Positions 1-6,692 of a stretch of 34,064 nucleotides of DNA are shown piece by piece (the first letter of the stretch is position 1; each line of letters begins with the position of its first letter). This DNA comes from an uncultured Clostridia bacterium. GTDB lineage: Bacteria; Bacillota; Clostridia; TANB77; CAG-508. The position numbers were made by a program, and so were the translations under genes. The notes under the pieces were generated by a model, which was given only the letters and a program-made list of their open reading frames with translations, ran no database searches and was not told where the DNA came from. The stretch is taken from the NCBI GenBank assembly GCA_934130025.1, contig CAKOXG010000013.1:1-34064 (forward strand). Reading direction: 5' to 3'.

Positions 1-2
1 AT

Positions 3-1430
3 GATGTACCAGTAGCAGCAATATTAATTTCAATAGCAATTTCAACAGTTACAATATTCTTATCATGCTTAATTCCAGCAATAAAAGCATCTAGAATATC
101 GCCAATAGAAGCAATACGCGGAACCGATGATATAAAAATAAAAGCTAGAAAAGTTAAAACATCAAAATTAACGAAAAAATTATTTGGAATAGGTGGAGTA
201 ATTGCAAGCAAAAACTTAAAAAGGAATAAGAAAAAATACAGAACCACAGTAATCTCGCTAGTTGTAAGTATTTCAATATTTATAGCACTTTCATCATTCT
301 TGACTTATGGACAAAAAATTACAGGTTCATATTACACAGATTTAGGCTATAACATATATGTATATATGCCAAATCAGGAATTAATTGATATTGTTGCAAA
401 ATGGGATGGAATAAAAGATTATAGTTATTCATACCAAACGACTGCAAGTGTAGATACTGAAAAATATGGAACAGATTTTGCAAAACAAGAAATTGCAGAT
501 GAAAAGGCACAATATGAAGAAACTTTTCCTGGGGAAGACTATGATAAGGAATTAAGTTTGCAAGTTGTAATTCTAAATAGAGATTATTTTAAGAATTATG
601 TAAAAAGCCTTGGCATAAACGATAAAGATTATCAAAATATAGCAATACTTGGAGATGATGTGAACCATTATATTGGTGATGGAAAACATAAAATTGAACA
701 CTATTTTAATGTAAAACAAGGCGAAACAATGAACGCAACTATAAATGACGAGCAAAAGCAAATAAAAATTACAAAAATTACAGAAAAAAGACCAATGGGA
801 TATGAAAGCACATATACAACAGGAGGATACTTGTTTGTATCTGAGGATTATGCACAAATAACAAATAGAGAAAACCTAATGCGTGGCGGTTTGTATATAA
901 ATGCAAAAAATTCAATAGAAACTGAAAATAAACTAAATGACTTGAAAAAAGAAGATGCAAAGTTTGACGAAATATTGGTCGAAAACGTAACCTTAATTGC
1001 AGAACAGCAAAAAAGATTAATATTATTAGTTTCAATATTCTTATATGGATTTATTGCAGTAATTACACTAATTGGAGTAACAAATATATTTAACACAATA
1101 ACAACAAACATGATATTACGCTCAAAAGAATTTGCAAACCTAAAATCAATAGGAATGACAACAAAAGAATTTAACAAAATGATAAAACTAGAAAGCGTAA
1201 TGTATGGAACAAAATCACTATTAATAGGAATTCCAATAGGACTTATAGGTTCATACGCAATATTCAAATCATTTACAAACTCAATAGATTTTGGCTATAT
1301 AGTACCATGGTCAGCAATAATAATTTCTATAATATTTGTATTTATAATAGTAGGACTAACAATGAAATATTCGCTAAACAAAATAAACAAGCAAAACATA
1401 ATAGAAACAATAAGGCAAGATAATATATAA
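3..1430 (+). CDS. ABC transporter permease, FtsX/MacB type (5' end cut off by window)
   Basis: The frame is open from base 3, so the gene starts before the window and its N-terminus is missing. The visible 475 residues begin with a membrane segment followed by RISPIEAIRGTDD, the conserved tail of the first FtsX-type domain. Next come a basic linker, a second membrane helix (IALSSFLTYG, from about base 250), a large extracellular domain of about 230 residues, and three C-terminal helices (about 1010-1410). It ends in NIIETIRQDNI, the usual end of the second FtsX domain. This is the layout of permeases that couple a cytoplasmic ATPase to extracytoplasmic work, such as antimicrobial-peptide resistance or lipoprotein/peptide export. 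The ATPase is presumably upstream. The two-component pair at 2949-4820 could control it, as for VncRS- or BceRS-like systems, but that link is inference because another gene lies between. Confidence 0.85.
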   Translation, partial: DVPVAAILISIAISTVTIFLSCLIPAIKASRISPIEAIRGTDDIKIKARKVKTSKLTKKLFGIGGVIASKNLKRNKKKYRTTVISLVVSISIFIALSSFLTYGQKITGSYYTDLGYNIYVYMPNQELIDIVAKWDGIKDYSYSYQTTASVDTEKYGTDFAKQEIADEKAQYEETFPGEDYDKELSLQVVILNRDYFKNYVKSLGINDKDYQNIAILGDDVNHYIGDGKHKIEHYFNVKQGETMNATINDEQKQIKITKITEKRPMGYESTYTTGGYLFVSEDYAQITNRENLMRGGLYINAKNSIETENKLNDLKKEDAKFDEILVENVTLIAEQQKRLILLVSIFLYGFIAVITLIGVTNIFNTITTNMILRSKEFANLKSIGMTTKEFNKMIKLESVMYGTKSLLIGIPIGLIGSYAIFKSFTNSIDFGYIVPWSAIIISIIFVFIIVGLTMKYSLNKINKQNIIETIRQDNI

Positions 1431-1461
1431 AAACATAGGATAAAAAAGCTGAAACAAATGC

Positions 1462-1548
1462 AAAAGCTGGGTTATATTGAAATGAACCAAAACTATTAGA
1501 CAAAAAAGTTTAATAAGGAGTGGCAACTTTATAAATAATCCAGCTTTT
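1462..1548 (+). terminator. Long-stem terminator-like element
   Basis: The 14-nt arm AAAAGCTGGGTTAT (1462-1475) pairs with ATAATCCAGCTTTT (1535-1548) with one G-U pair, and a T-run follows the right arm. The 59-nt loop contains a smaller stem (AAAGTT around 1505-1510 with AACTTT 1525-1530). It follows the permease gene and probably ends its transcript. The long branched loop is unusual for a simple terminator. The rest of the 279-base gap to the next gene shows only A+T-rich sequence with overlapping TATAAT-like hexamers near 1605. Confidence 0.5.
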
Positions 1549-1709
1549 TAAATTTTATAAAAAGAAAAATATCAATAATTAGTGATATTATAAACATTGT
1601 ATGCTATAATATAATAGAATGTGACAAAATATGAAAATTGCCGATAGTTGATAAGATATATTTAAAAGTCACAAATGAATGATAATTTAATACAGAAAAT
1701 GAGGATAAC

Positions 1710-2777
1710 ATGGGTAAAGACAAGAAAAGCAAAATAAAAAAAGTATTAGTTAATTTAGTAATATTCATATTACTTATAATTTTAACATTTTCACTGGTAC
1801 TAAAGGACCAGGATGTTTCGCAAATATTTAGTGCTGTTTCCAAGGTAAAAAAGCAATATATTCTACTTGCTGTGGCAGCCATGAGTATTTACATTCTTGG
1901 AGAAGCTATTAACATTACAAGAATATTAAAAGAGCTTGGTGAAAAATCAAATTTTATTAGTAATATTAGATATACTTTAATAGGATTCTTTTTTAGTGCA
2001 ATAACTCCTGCAGCAAGTGGTGGTCAGCCAATGGAAATTTATTATATGCACAAAGATAACATTTCCGTTGCACATTCTACTTTGGCATTATTGATGCAGC
2101 TTTGCAGTTTGCAAACAGTTACAATAACAGTAGGAATAATAAGTGCTGTACTGCATTTTGAAGTACTAAAGAGTGGATTAATATATTTATTAATACTAGG
2201 GATTATATTGAATTCAAGTGCTCTAATGTTATTGATAATTGCAATTTTCTCAAAGAGACTCTCAGAAGGACTAATTAAATTTGCAGTTAAGGTACTAAAT
2301 TTTTTTAGAATTCCCAATGTAGAAAAAAAGCAAGAAAAACTTGAGAAGGAATTAGAATCATATCAAACAAGTGCAAAATACATAAAAGAGCATAGAATAT
2401 TAATGTTAAAAACTGTTTTTACAACGGTTATACAAATGATAGCATATTACAGTGTACCATATTGGATTTACTTAGCATTTGGATTAACACAGTACAATGT
2501 TTTCGAAATATTAACATTGCAAGCTGTATTATATGCAACAGTATCTGGAATTCCTTCACCAGGCTCAGTTGGAGTAAGCGAAGGAGGCTTTTTAGGAATA
2601 TTTAAAAACGCATTTCCAGAGACAGTAATTAGTAGTGCGATGCTTTTAACAAGAGTTGCGAATTTCTATCTATTCATTATAATAAGTGCCATAATTGTTA
2701 TGGTAAGTACATTTAGAGAAAAAAGGCAGGAGAAAAAATTAGAAAATACAAAAATACAATCTGAAGAAAATGAATAA
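1710..2777 (+). CDS. LPG_synthase_TM (YbhN/UPF0104) family integral membrane protein
   Basis: 355 aa with about eight hydrophobic segments and a charged C-terminal tail. Two family hallmarks are visible: ITPAASGGQPMEIYYM in the first third and GIPSPGSVGVSEGGF near residues 278-292. This is the transmembrane module found alone in YbhN/UPF0104 proteins and fused to a synthetase domain in MprF, where it flips lysyl-phosphatidylglycerol. No synthetase domain is present here, so a lipid flippase-like role is likely but the substrate is unknown. GAGGA lies 5 nt before the ATG. It stands between an FtsX permease and a two-component system, so a cell-envelope defence context is possible. Confidence 0.85.
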   Translation: MGKDKKSKIKKVLVNLVIFILLIILTFSLVLKDQDVSQIFSAVSKVKKQYILLAVAAMSIYILGEAINITRILKELGEKSNFISNIRYTLIGFFFSAITPAASGGQPMEIYYMHKDNISVAHSTLALLMQLCSLQTVTITVGIISAVLHFEVLKSGLIYLLILGIILNSSALMLLIIAIFSKRLSEGLIKFAVKVLNFFRIPNVEKKQEKLEKELESYQTSAKYIKEHRILMLKTVFTTVIQMIAYYSVPYWIYLAFGLTQYNVFEILTLQAVLYATVSGIPSPGSVGVSEGGFLGIFKNAFPETVISSAMLLTRVANFYLFIIISAIIVMVSTFREKRQEKKLENTKIQSEENE

Positions 2778-2790
2778 AAATGACGAACAA

Positions 2791-2832
2791 AAAACTTACA
2801 TCATCATATAATAAGATAGAGGTGTAAGTTTT
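2791..2832 (+). terminator. Rho-independent terminator after the YbhN-family gene
   Basis: AAAACTTACATC (2791-2802) pairs with GGTGTAAGTTTT (2821-2832), 12 bp with one U-G pair and an 18-nt loop. The T-run is short and interrupted by ATGG. Confidence 0.6.
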
Positions 2833-2948
2833 ATGGCATATTCTGATATGCAATAAAGTTCATCACTATATCTACAACTGGAGTGCATACAAATTACTTG
2901 CAAATGAAAAATTATAATAGAAATGATTATTATTAAAAGGAATAAATT

Positions 2949-3614
2949 ATGAGAAAAATATTGCTAGTAGAAGATAATGAAATAATTATAAAAGGATTGA
3001 AATACTCGCTAGAGCAGGAGCACTTTGAGGTGACTTCTGCTAAAAGTGTAAAAGATGCAAAGACAAGTGTGGATGCTAATAAATTTGATTTAATAATATT
3101 AGATGTAATGCTGCCAGATGGTGATGGTTTTGAGCTTTGCAAATACCTTAAATCAAGAGCAGATACACCAGTAATATTCCTCACTGCAAAAGATGAAGAG
3201 CAAGATGTAATAAAAGGGCTAGAGCTGGAAGCAGAAGACTATATAATAAAACCATTTAGGACAAGAGAATTAATACTTAGAATAAATAATATATTGAAAA
3301 GATATGAAAAAAAGGAAAACAAGAAACTAAAATCAAAAAATGTAGAAATAGATGTAGATGCCTCAAGAGTATATGTTAAAAATAAAGAAATAACATTAAC
3401 TGCTTTGGAATATAAAATTCTACTTCTGCTATTTTTTAATATGGGAAAAACTGTTACGAGAGAAAACATCTTAGATAAAATATGGGATGTAGCTGGAAAC
3501 TTTGTGAATGATAATACACTTACAGTGTACATAAAGAGAATTAGAAGCAAACTTGGGGAAGAAAACATAATAAAAACTGTAAAGGGAATAGGGTACAGAG
3601 TAGAAGGAGAGTAA
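2949..3614 (+). CDS. OmpR-family response regulator
   Basis: 221 aa. The receiver domain (about 1-120) keeps the acidic pair E8/D9, the phosphoacceptor D52 (ILDVMLPDGDG), T79 and K101 (KPF). The C-terminal winged helix (about 128-220) ends in the typical VKGIGYRVEGE. The usual LGADDY stretch reads LEAEDY, a mild variant. The cognate histidine kinase starts 6 bases after the stop and has its ribosome binding site (AAGGAG) inside the end of this gene, so the pair is co-transcribed. By family this regulates cell-envelope or antimicrobial-peptide response genes. The target is not shown by the sequence. Confidence 0.9.
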   Translation: MRKILLVEDNEIIIKGLKYSLEQEHFEVTSAKSVKDAKTSVDANKFDLIILDVMLPDGDGFELCKYLKSRADTPVIFLTAKDEEQDVIKGLELEAEDYIIKPFRTRELILRINNILKRYEKKENKKLKSKNVEIDVDASRVYVKNKEITLTALEYKILLLLFFNMGKTVTRENILDKIWDVAGNFVNDNTLTVYIKRIRSKLGEENIIKTVKGIGYRVEGE

Positions 3615-3620
3615 TAAAAA

Positions 3621-4820
3621 ATGAAGAAAAGCAAAAAAATATTGTTAGTGGGTACAAGCTTTACAGTAATAGCTGTATTAATATTTTACACAGTATTCAC
3701 AATGCAATATAAAAGTTATAGAGAAAAAGCAAATATTGTTTTTTACGAACTCATTGATAAAATAGTGGAAAAATATCCAGAAGTTAAGGAAGAAGAAATA
3801 ATTGAAATATTAAATTCAAAAGAGGTGAAAAAAGACATTTTAAAAAAATATGGGTATACTAAAGATTCTGAAATATTAAAAGAAGCGGAAAGCGAAAAAA
3901 GCAAATTTTTAAAAATAGATATATCCTTAATTTGCATTATTGGAGCAATAATTATTTGCATAATTCTAATTAAAAACAAAAAGGAAGAGGAAAAAATTGC
4001 AGATATAAGTGAATACTTAAGAAGAATATATGCAGGAGATTATAAACTAAAAATAGAAGAAAATTGTGAAGATGAACTAACAAAACTTAGAAATGAGATA
4101 TATAAAATAACTGTACTGCTTAGAGAAAATGCGAAAAATAGACAAAAAGAAAAAGAACAGCTAAGCATTTCGCTAGCAGATATATCACACCAGATAAAAA
4201 CGCCCTTAACATCAATAAGAATAATGCTTGATAATATTCAAGAAAATCCAGAAATGGATTTAAAAACGAAAAATGAATTTATAGAAGACATAAGTAAACA
4301 AATAGATTGGATATCATCACTTGTAATAGTGCTATTAAAGCTCGCTAAATTTGATGCAGGCAGCATAAAAATGTGTGATAAGGAAATAAACATAAAAGAA
4401 TTAGTTCAAAAAGTACTTTCAAATTTAGCAATACTAATAGATATAAAAAGCATACAAATAAAAGAAGAAATACCGGAAAAATCTACATTATATGCAGATT
4501 ATAATTGGCAAATAGAAGCACTTACAAACATAATAAAAAACTGCATAGAGCACAGTAAAGATGGTGGAAAAATATTAATAAAAGCAGAAGATAACAGTGT
4601 ATTTACAAAAATAATTATACAAGATGAAGGAGAAGGAATAAGCAAAAAAGACTTAAAACACATATTTGAAAGGTTTTACAAGGCAGAAAAATCATCTGAA
4701 AATAGTATAGGAATAGGTTTATCACTTGCAAAAACAATAATAGAAAAGGAAAGAGGATACATAAAGGTTAAATCAGAAGTTGGAAAAGGGACAACATTTG
4801 AAATTAAATACTTAAAATGA
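3621..4820 (+). CDS. HisKA sensor histidine kinase paired with 2949-3614
   Basis: 399 aa. TM1 is about residues 6-26, a short extracellular loop of about 70 residues follows, and TM2 is about 98-117. A HAMP-like linker leads to the dimerisation domain, with H190 in SLADISHQIKTPLTSI. The ATPase domain has an N box (NIIKNCIEHS, about 303-312), G1 (DEGEGI, 335-340), an F box (FERFYKAEKS) and G2 (GIGLSLAKTI, 364-373). The ADISHQIKTPL form of the H box is common in kinases that control ABC-type efflux and peptide resistance (VncS-like). The extracellular loop is longer than in intramembrane-sensing BceS kinases, so it may bind a ligand. The ligand is unknown. Confidence 0.9.
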   Translation: MKKSKKILLVGTSFTVIAVLIFYTVFTMQYKSYREKANIVFYELIDKIVEKYPEVKEEEIIEILNSKEVKKDILKKYGYTKDSEILKEAESEKSKFLKIDISLICIIGAIIICIILIKNKKEEEKIADISEYLRRIYAGDYKLKIEENCEDELTKLRNEIYKITVLLRENAKNRQKEKEQLSISLADISHQIKTPLTSIRIMLDNIQENPEMDLKTKNEFIEDISKQIDWISSLVIVLLKLAKFDAGSIKMCDKEINIKELVQKVLSNLAILIDIKSIQIKEEIPEKSTLYADYNWQIEALTNIIKNCIEHSKDGGKILIKAEDNSVFTKIIIQDEGEGISKKDLKHIFERFYKAEKSSENSIGIGLSLAKTIIEKERGYIKVKSEVGKGTTFEIKYLK

Positions 4821-4862
4821 GAGAATATAGTGAGAATATTTAGCAAACTATATTAATCAAAT

Positions 4863-4896
4863 AAAAAACGTATTTCGAAGAAGAGATACGTTTTTT
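4863..4896. terminator. Bidirectional terminator between convergent genes
   Basis: AAAAAACGTAT (4863-4873) pairs perfectly with ATACGTTTTTT (4886-4896). A-run and T-run flanks let it end the plus-strand two-component operon and the minus-strand xre gene. Confidence 0.8.
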
Positions 4897-4958
4897 ATTG
4901 TGTAACTGAAGACTAAAAATTAGTTTTTTTGCAAATTTATTATTTACTTTATGAGAAA

Positions 4959-5273
4959 TTACATATCTCTCATGAAAGTAATAAGTTCTTGGGCAATCTC
5001 GCAAGCAGCAATAATCTGCTCTGAAGAATATTTAGATAAAGCCTCCTGTGCTTCAGAAGGAAGCAAAAAATCTCTACCAAACAAAACATAATCAGCAGTT
5101 ACATGAGCTATATCGCAAAGAATTTTTAACTTGTCAACGGAAAGAGAACCTTTGCCATTCTCAATCATGCCCAAGTATTGGCCAGAGATGCCAAGCTTTT
5201 GAGCAAGATCAATCTTAGATAATCCCAATCTTAAACGAATTTTTCGAATTCTCAATCCAATTTCTTCTTTCAT
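4959..5273 (-). CDS. Xre-family HTH transcriptional regulator
   Basis: 104 aa. The helix-turn-helix occupies about residues 5-62 (RIRKIRLRLGLSKIDLAQKL, then GISGQYLGMIENGKGSLS), the classic HTH_3/Xre fold. The C-terminal 40 residues (LPSEAQEALSKYSSEQIIAA and onward) look helical and may dimerise or sense. It is transcribed away from the Spo0A-like gene at 5604, with a 330-base shared upstream region containing dyads and phased repeats. Regulation of itself and of the divergent gene is a reasonable inference. AAAGGATT precedes the ATG by about 10 nt. A minus-strand promoter is visible at 5303-5331. Confidence 0.85.
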   Translation of the reverse strand: MKEEIGLRIRKIRLRLGLSKIDLAQKLGISGQYLGMIENGKGSLSVDKLKILCDIAHVTADYVLFGRDFLLPSEAQEALSKYSSEQIIAACEIAQELITFMRDM

Positions 5274-5302
5274 AACAAAAATAATCCTTTCACTAAAATA
5301 TA

Positions 5303-5331
5303 TTTATATATTTTAATCACTACAAAAACAA
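5303..5331 (-). promoter_or_regulatory. Putative sigma-A promoter of xre
   Basis: On the minus strand, TTGTTT (5326-5331), a 17-nt spacer and TATAAA (5303-5308) stand about 30 bases before the xre start codon. Confidence 0.5.
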
Positions 5332-5367
5332 GAAAAATGACTAAAACGAATGAAAAAAAGTGGCAAA

Positions 5368-5393
5368 ATATGATAATATATGATAAAATATGA
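5368..5393 (+). repeat. Three 10-bp-phased ATATGA repeats
   Basis: ATATGA occurs at 5368-5373, 5378-5383 and 5388-5393, exactly one helical turn apart, with near-identical flanks (TAATAT/TAAAAT). These could be tandem regulator half-sites on one DNA face or an intrinsic bend. Confidence 0.55.
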
Positions 5394-5468
5394 AAAGAAA
5401 AAGGAAAATGTAGAAAGTTGCAAAAAACTACAGACAAAAGACATATGAAAGATTGAAAAAAACAAATA

Positions 5469-5487
5469 ATTGTAAAAAAATTACAAT
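5469..5487. promoter_or_regulatory. 19-bp dyad (possible operator) upstream of the Spo0A-like gene
   Basis: ATTGTAA-AAAAA-TTACAAT is a perfect inverted repeat. It matches 16 of 19 positions of the site at 31526-31544 just after the spo0A promoter, which suggests a common DNA-binding protein. Confidence 0.45.
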
Positions 5488-5603
5488 GAATATAAATTAC
5501 TATATGATAAAGTACAGTGAATAAGAATACATAGAACGAAATAAAAAAAGTATACCAAAAAGAATTTTTCAAAATTTAGTATGTTAGAAAGGAAGATAAT
5601 TCA

Positions 5604-6428
5604 ATGGGTGAAAAAGAAGTAAGAGTAATACTAGTAGAAGATGATATTAAAGAATGTGAGAAAATAAAAAATGCAGTAGATAAAAGAAAAGACATAAAAT
5701 TCATAGCAATAACAAACTCTTCAACAGAAGCAATAGCTGAAGTAAAAAGCCTAAAACCTGACGGAATAATACTAGACCTAGAGCTAACAAAAGGAGAAGG
5801 CAGTGGATTTCAATTTATAGAAGAGATAAGAAAAATGAAACTAAGTAAAATGCCCAAAATTATAGTTTCAACAAACGTATACTCCGATTCTGTATATGAC
5901 TATCTACATGAAAACAAGGTGGATTTTATCTTTTATAAGAAGCAAGAAAACTACACCATAGAAAATCTAATAAACACCATGGTATTGCTAAGCGGATACT
6001 CAAACGAAAGCAGTGAGCCAAGTACAAGCTCAGAAAAAGCAATATTTAAAATAGATGAAACAGAAATAACAGAAGAAGCAAGATTAGAAAACCAAATATC
6101 AATAAAAATAAATGAAGAATTAGATATAGTTGGAGTTGGCAGACATTTGCAAGGAAGAAAATATTTTCATGACTCAATAAAATACTTAATACTAAATCCG
6201 CAAGACGATGGAAAGGCATCCATAATACAAATATTATCAAACAAATACAAGAAGTCGTCAAGCACAATAAATAGAGCGATGCAAAACGCAATAATGTATG
6301 CTTGGAGAATAACACCAATAAGCGAACTAGAAAAAATATACACGGCAAAAGTAAACTACCTAACAGGCGTACCAACGCCAACAGAATTCATATACTTTTA
6401 CGTAAATAAAATAAAAAAAGAAATATAA
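5604..6428 (+). CDS. Spo0A-like response regulator (paralogue of Spo0A)
   Basis: 274 aa, about the length of Spo0A (273 aa at 31572). The receiver domain keeps D13/D14, the acceptor-site D58 (IILDLEL) and an STN segment at 89-91. The usual K-P-F is replaced by YKKQ (111-114). The C-terminal half aligns with the Spo0A effector domain: GVGRHLQGRKYFHDSIKYLI matches GVPAHIKGYQYLREAI, and VPTPTEFIYFYVNKIK matches KPTNSEFIAMIADKLR. The recognition-helix stretch is SSSTINRAMQNAIMYAW instead of TPSRVERAIRHAIEVAW, so several arginine/histidine positions are lost and the DNA target probably differs. It is followed by the structured RNA/14-codon ORF and a GHKL kinase, its likely phosphodonor. It is not the main Spo0A, which is at 31572. 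Confidence 0.85.
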   Translation: MGEKEVRVILVEDDIKECEKIKNAVDKRKDIKFIAITNSSTEAIAEVKSLKPDGIILDLELTKGEGSGFQFIEEIRKMKLSKMPKIIVSTNVYSDSVYDYLHENKVDFIFYKKQENYTIENLINTMVLLSGYSNESSEPSTSSEKAIFKIDETEITEEARLENQISIKINEELDIVGVGRHLQGRKYFHDSIKYLILNPQDDGKASIIQILSNKYKKSSSTINRAMQNAIMYAWRITPISELEKIYTAKVNYLTGVPTPTEFIYFYVNKIKKEI

Positions 6429-6478
6429 AAATAAGATATAAAAAGTCATAAAAAATCATAAAAATGTATAAAATAGGA

Positions 6479-6557
6479 CTACTCAAAATCACCTGTACCA
6501 AGCGGTATGGGTGGTATTCTTTTATTGTAAACAATAAAAGAACGGTGGTGAGTAGGT
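6479..6557 (+). promoter_or_regulatory. Three-way-junction RNA that pairs with the ribosome binding site of the 14-codon ORF
   Basis: Paired elements were found by hand. P1a is CTACTCA (6479-6485) with TGAGTAG (6549-6555). P1b is TCACC (6489-6493) with GGTGG (6544-6548), with an AAA bulge between. P2 is GTACC-AAGC-GGTAT (6495-6508). P3 is the perfect 11-bp hairpin TTCTTTTATTG-TAAA-CAATAAAAGAA (6517-6542). The right strand of P1 is the Shine-Dalgarno GGTGGTGA of the ORF starting at 6558, and its partner AATCACC resembles the 3' end of 16S rRNA. This is the geometry of a translational switch (riboswitch, thermosensor or trans-acting RNA target). It does not match a riboswitch class I know. A TATAAAAT box at 6467-6474 could be its own -10. 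Confidence 0.55.
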
Positions 6558-6602
6558 ATGTCATTCTGGGAGTGGATAAAATACGTTATGGGATTACACT
6601 AA
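6558..6602 (+). CDS. 14-residue micro-ORF, candidate signalling or leader peptide
   Basis: ATG to TAA encodes MSFWEWIKYVMGLH. The Shine-Dalgarno GGTGGTGA (6544-6551) matches 7 of 8 of GGAGGTGA and sits 6 nt upstream, better than many full genes here. The peptide is rich in aromatic residues (F, W, W, Y), has one Lys, one Glu and a terminal His, and could form an amphipathic helix. It has no Cys or cyclisation site of an AgrD type, and no AgrB-like protease is nearby. It lies between a Spo0A-like regulator and a polytopic GHKL kinase and is closed by a terminator (6619-6661). The possible roles are a secreted signal, a membrane-active peptide, or a leader peptide whose translation controls the RNA. 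Whether it is made at all is unproven. Confidence 0.45.
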   Translation: MSFWEWIKYVMGLH

Positions 6603-6618
6603 GTAAATGAATATTATA

Positions 6619-6661
6619 AAAAACATGTTGGTAATCGGTATATTGATTCCAACATGTTTTT
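6619..6661 (+). terminator. Strong terminator after the 14-codon ORF
   Basis: AAAAACATGTTGG (6619-6631) pairs perfectly with CCAACATGTTTTT (6649-6661), and the loop carries an extra AATC/GATT pairing. It would end a short transcript of about 180-200 nt or attenuate read-through into the kinase. An upstream in-frame ATG of the kinase at 6654 lies inside this stem and is therefore not the start. Confidence 0.8.
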
Positions 6662-6692
6662 ATTATATAATTATGATGTGCTAGGAGGAATC

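Larger units (their letters stand above)
5274..5603. promoter_or_regulatory. Divergent regulatory region between xre and the Spo0A-like gene
   Basis: 330 bases with no convincing gene. A minus-strand ORF reading through it is low-complexity and has no ribosome binding site. Contents: the xre promoter (5303-5331, minus), three ATATGATA-type repeats with exact 10-bp period (5368-5393), an imperfect TGTAG...CTACA dyad (5409-5432), and the perfect dyad ATTGTAAAAAAATTACAAT (5469-5487). AAAGGA just before the ATG at 5604 is the ribosome binding site. I could not assign a clear sigma-A promoter for the Spo0A-like gene, so an alternative sigma factor is possible. Confidence 0.6.

Noticed and set aside
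2833..2856. 7-codon ORF MAYSDMQ with an upstream AGAGGTG
   Set aside because: The would-be Shine-Dalgarno is the right arm of the terminator at 2791-2832, and nothing else supports it.
5274..5572. Minus-strand ORF of 100 aa upstream of xre
   Set aside because: Low-complexity Phe/Ile/His-rich translation of AT-rich DNA with no ribosome binding site. The region is full of regulatory motifs.
6654..6692. Upstream in-frame ATG for the GHKL kinase, giving 500 aa
   Set aside because: It lies in the right arm of a perfect 13-bp terminator and has no ribosome binding site. The ATG at 6693 follows AGGAGG.
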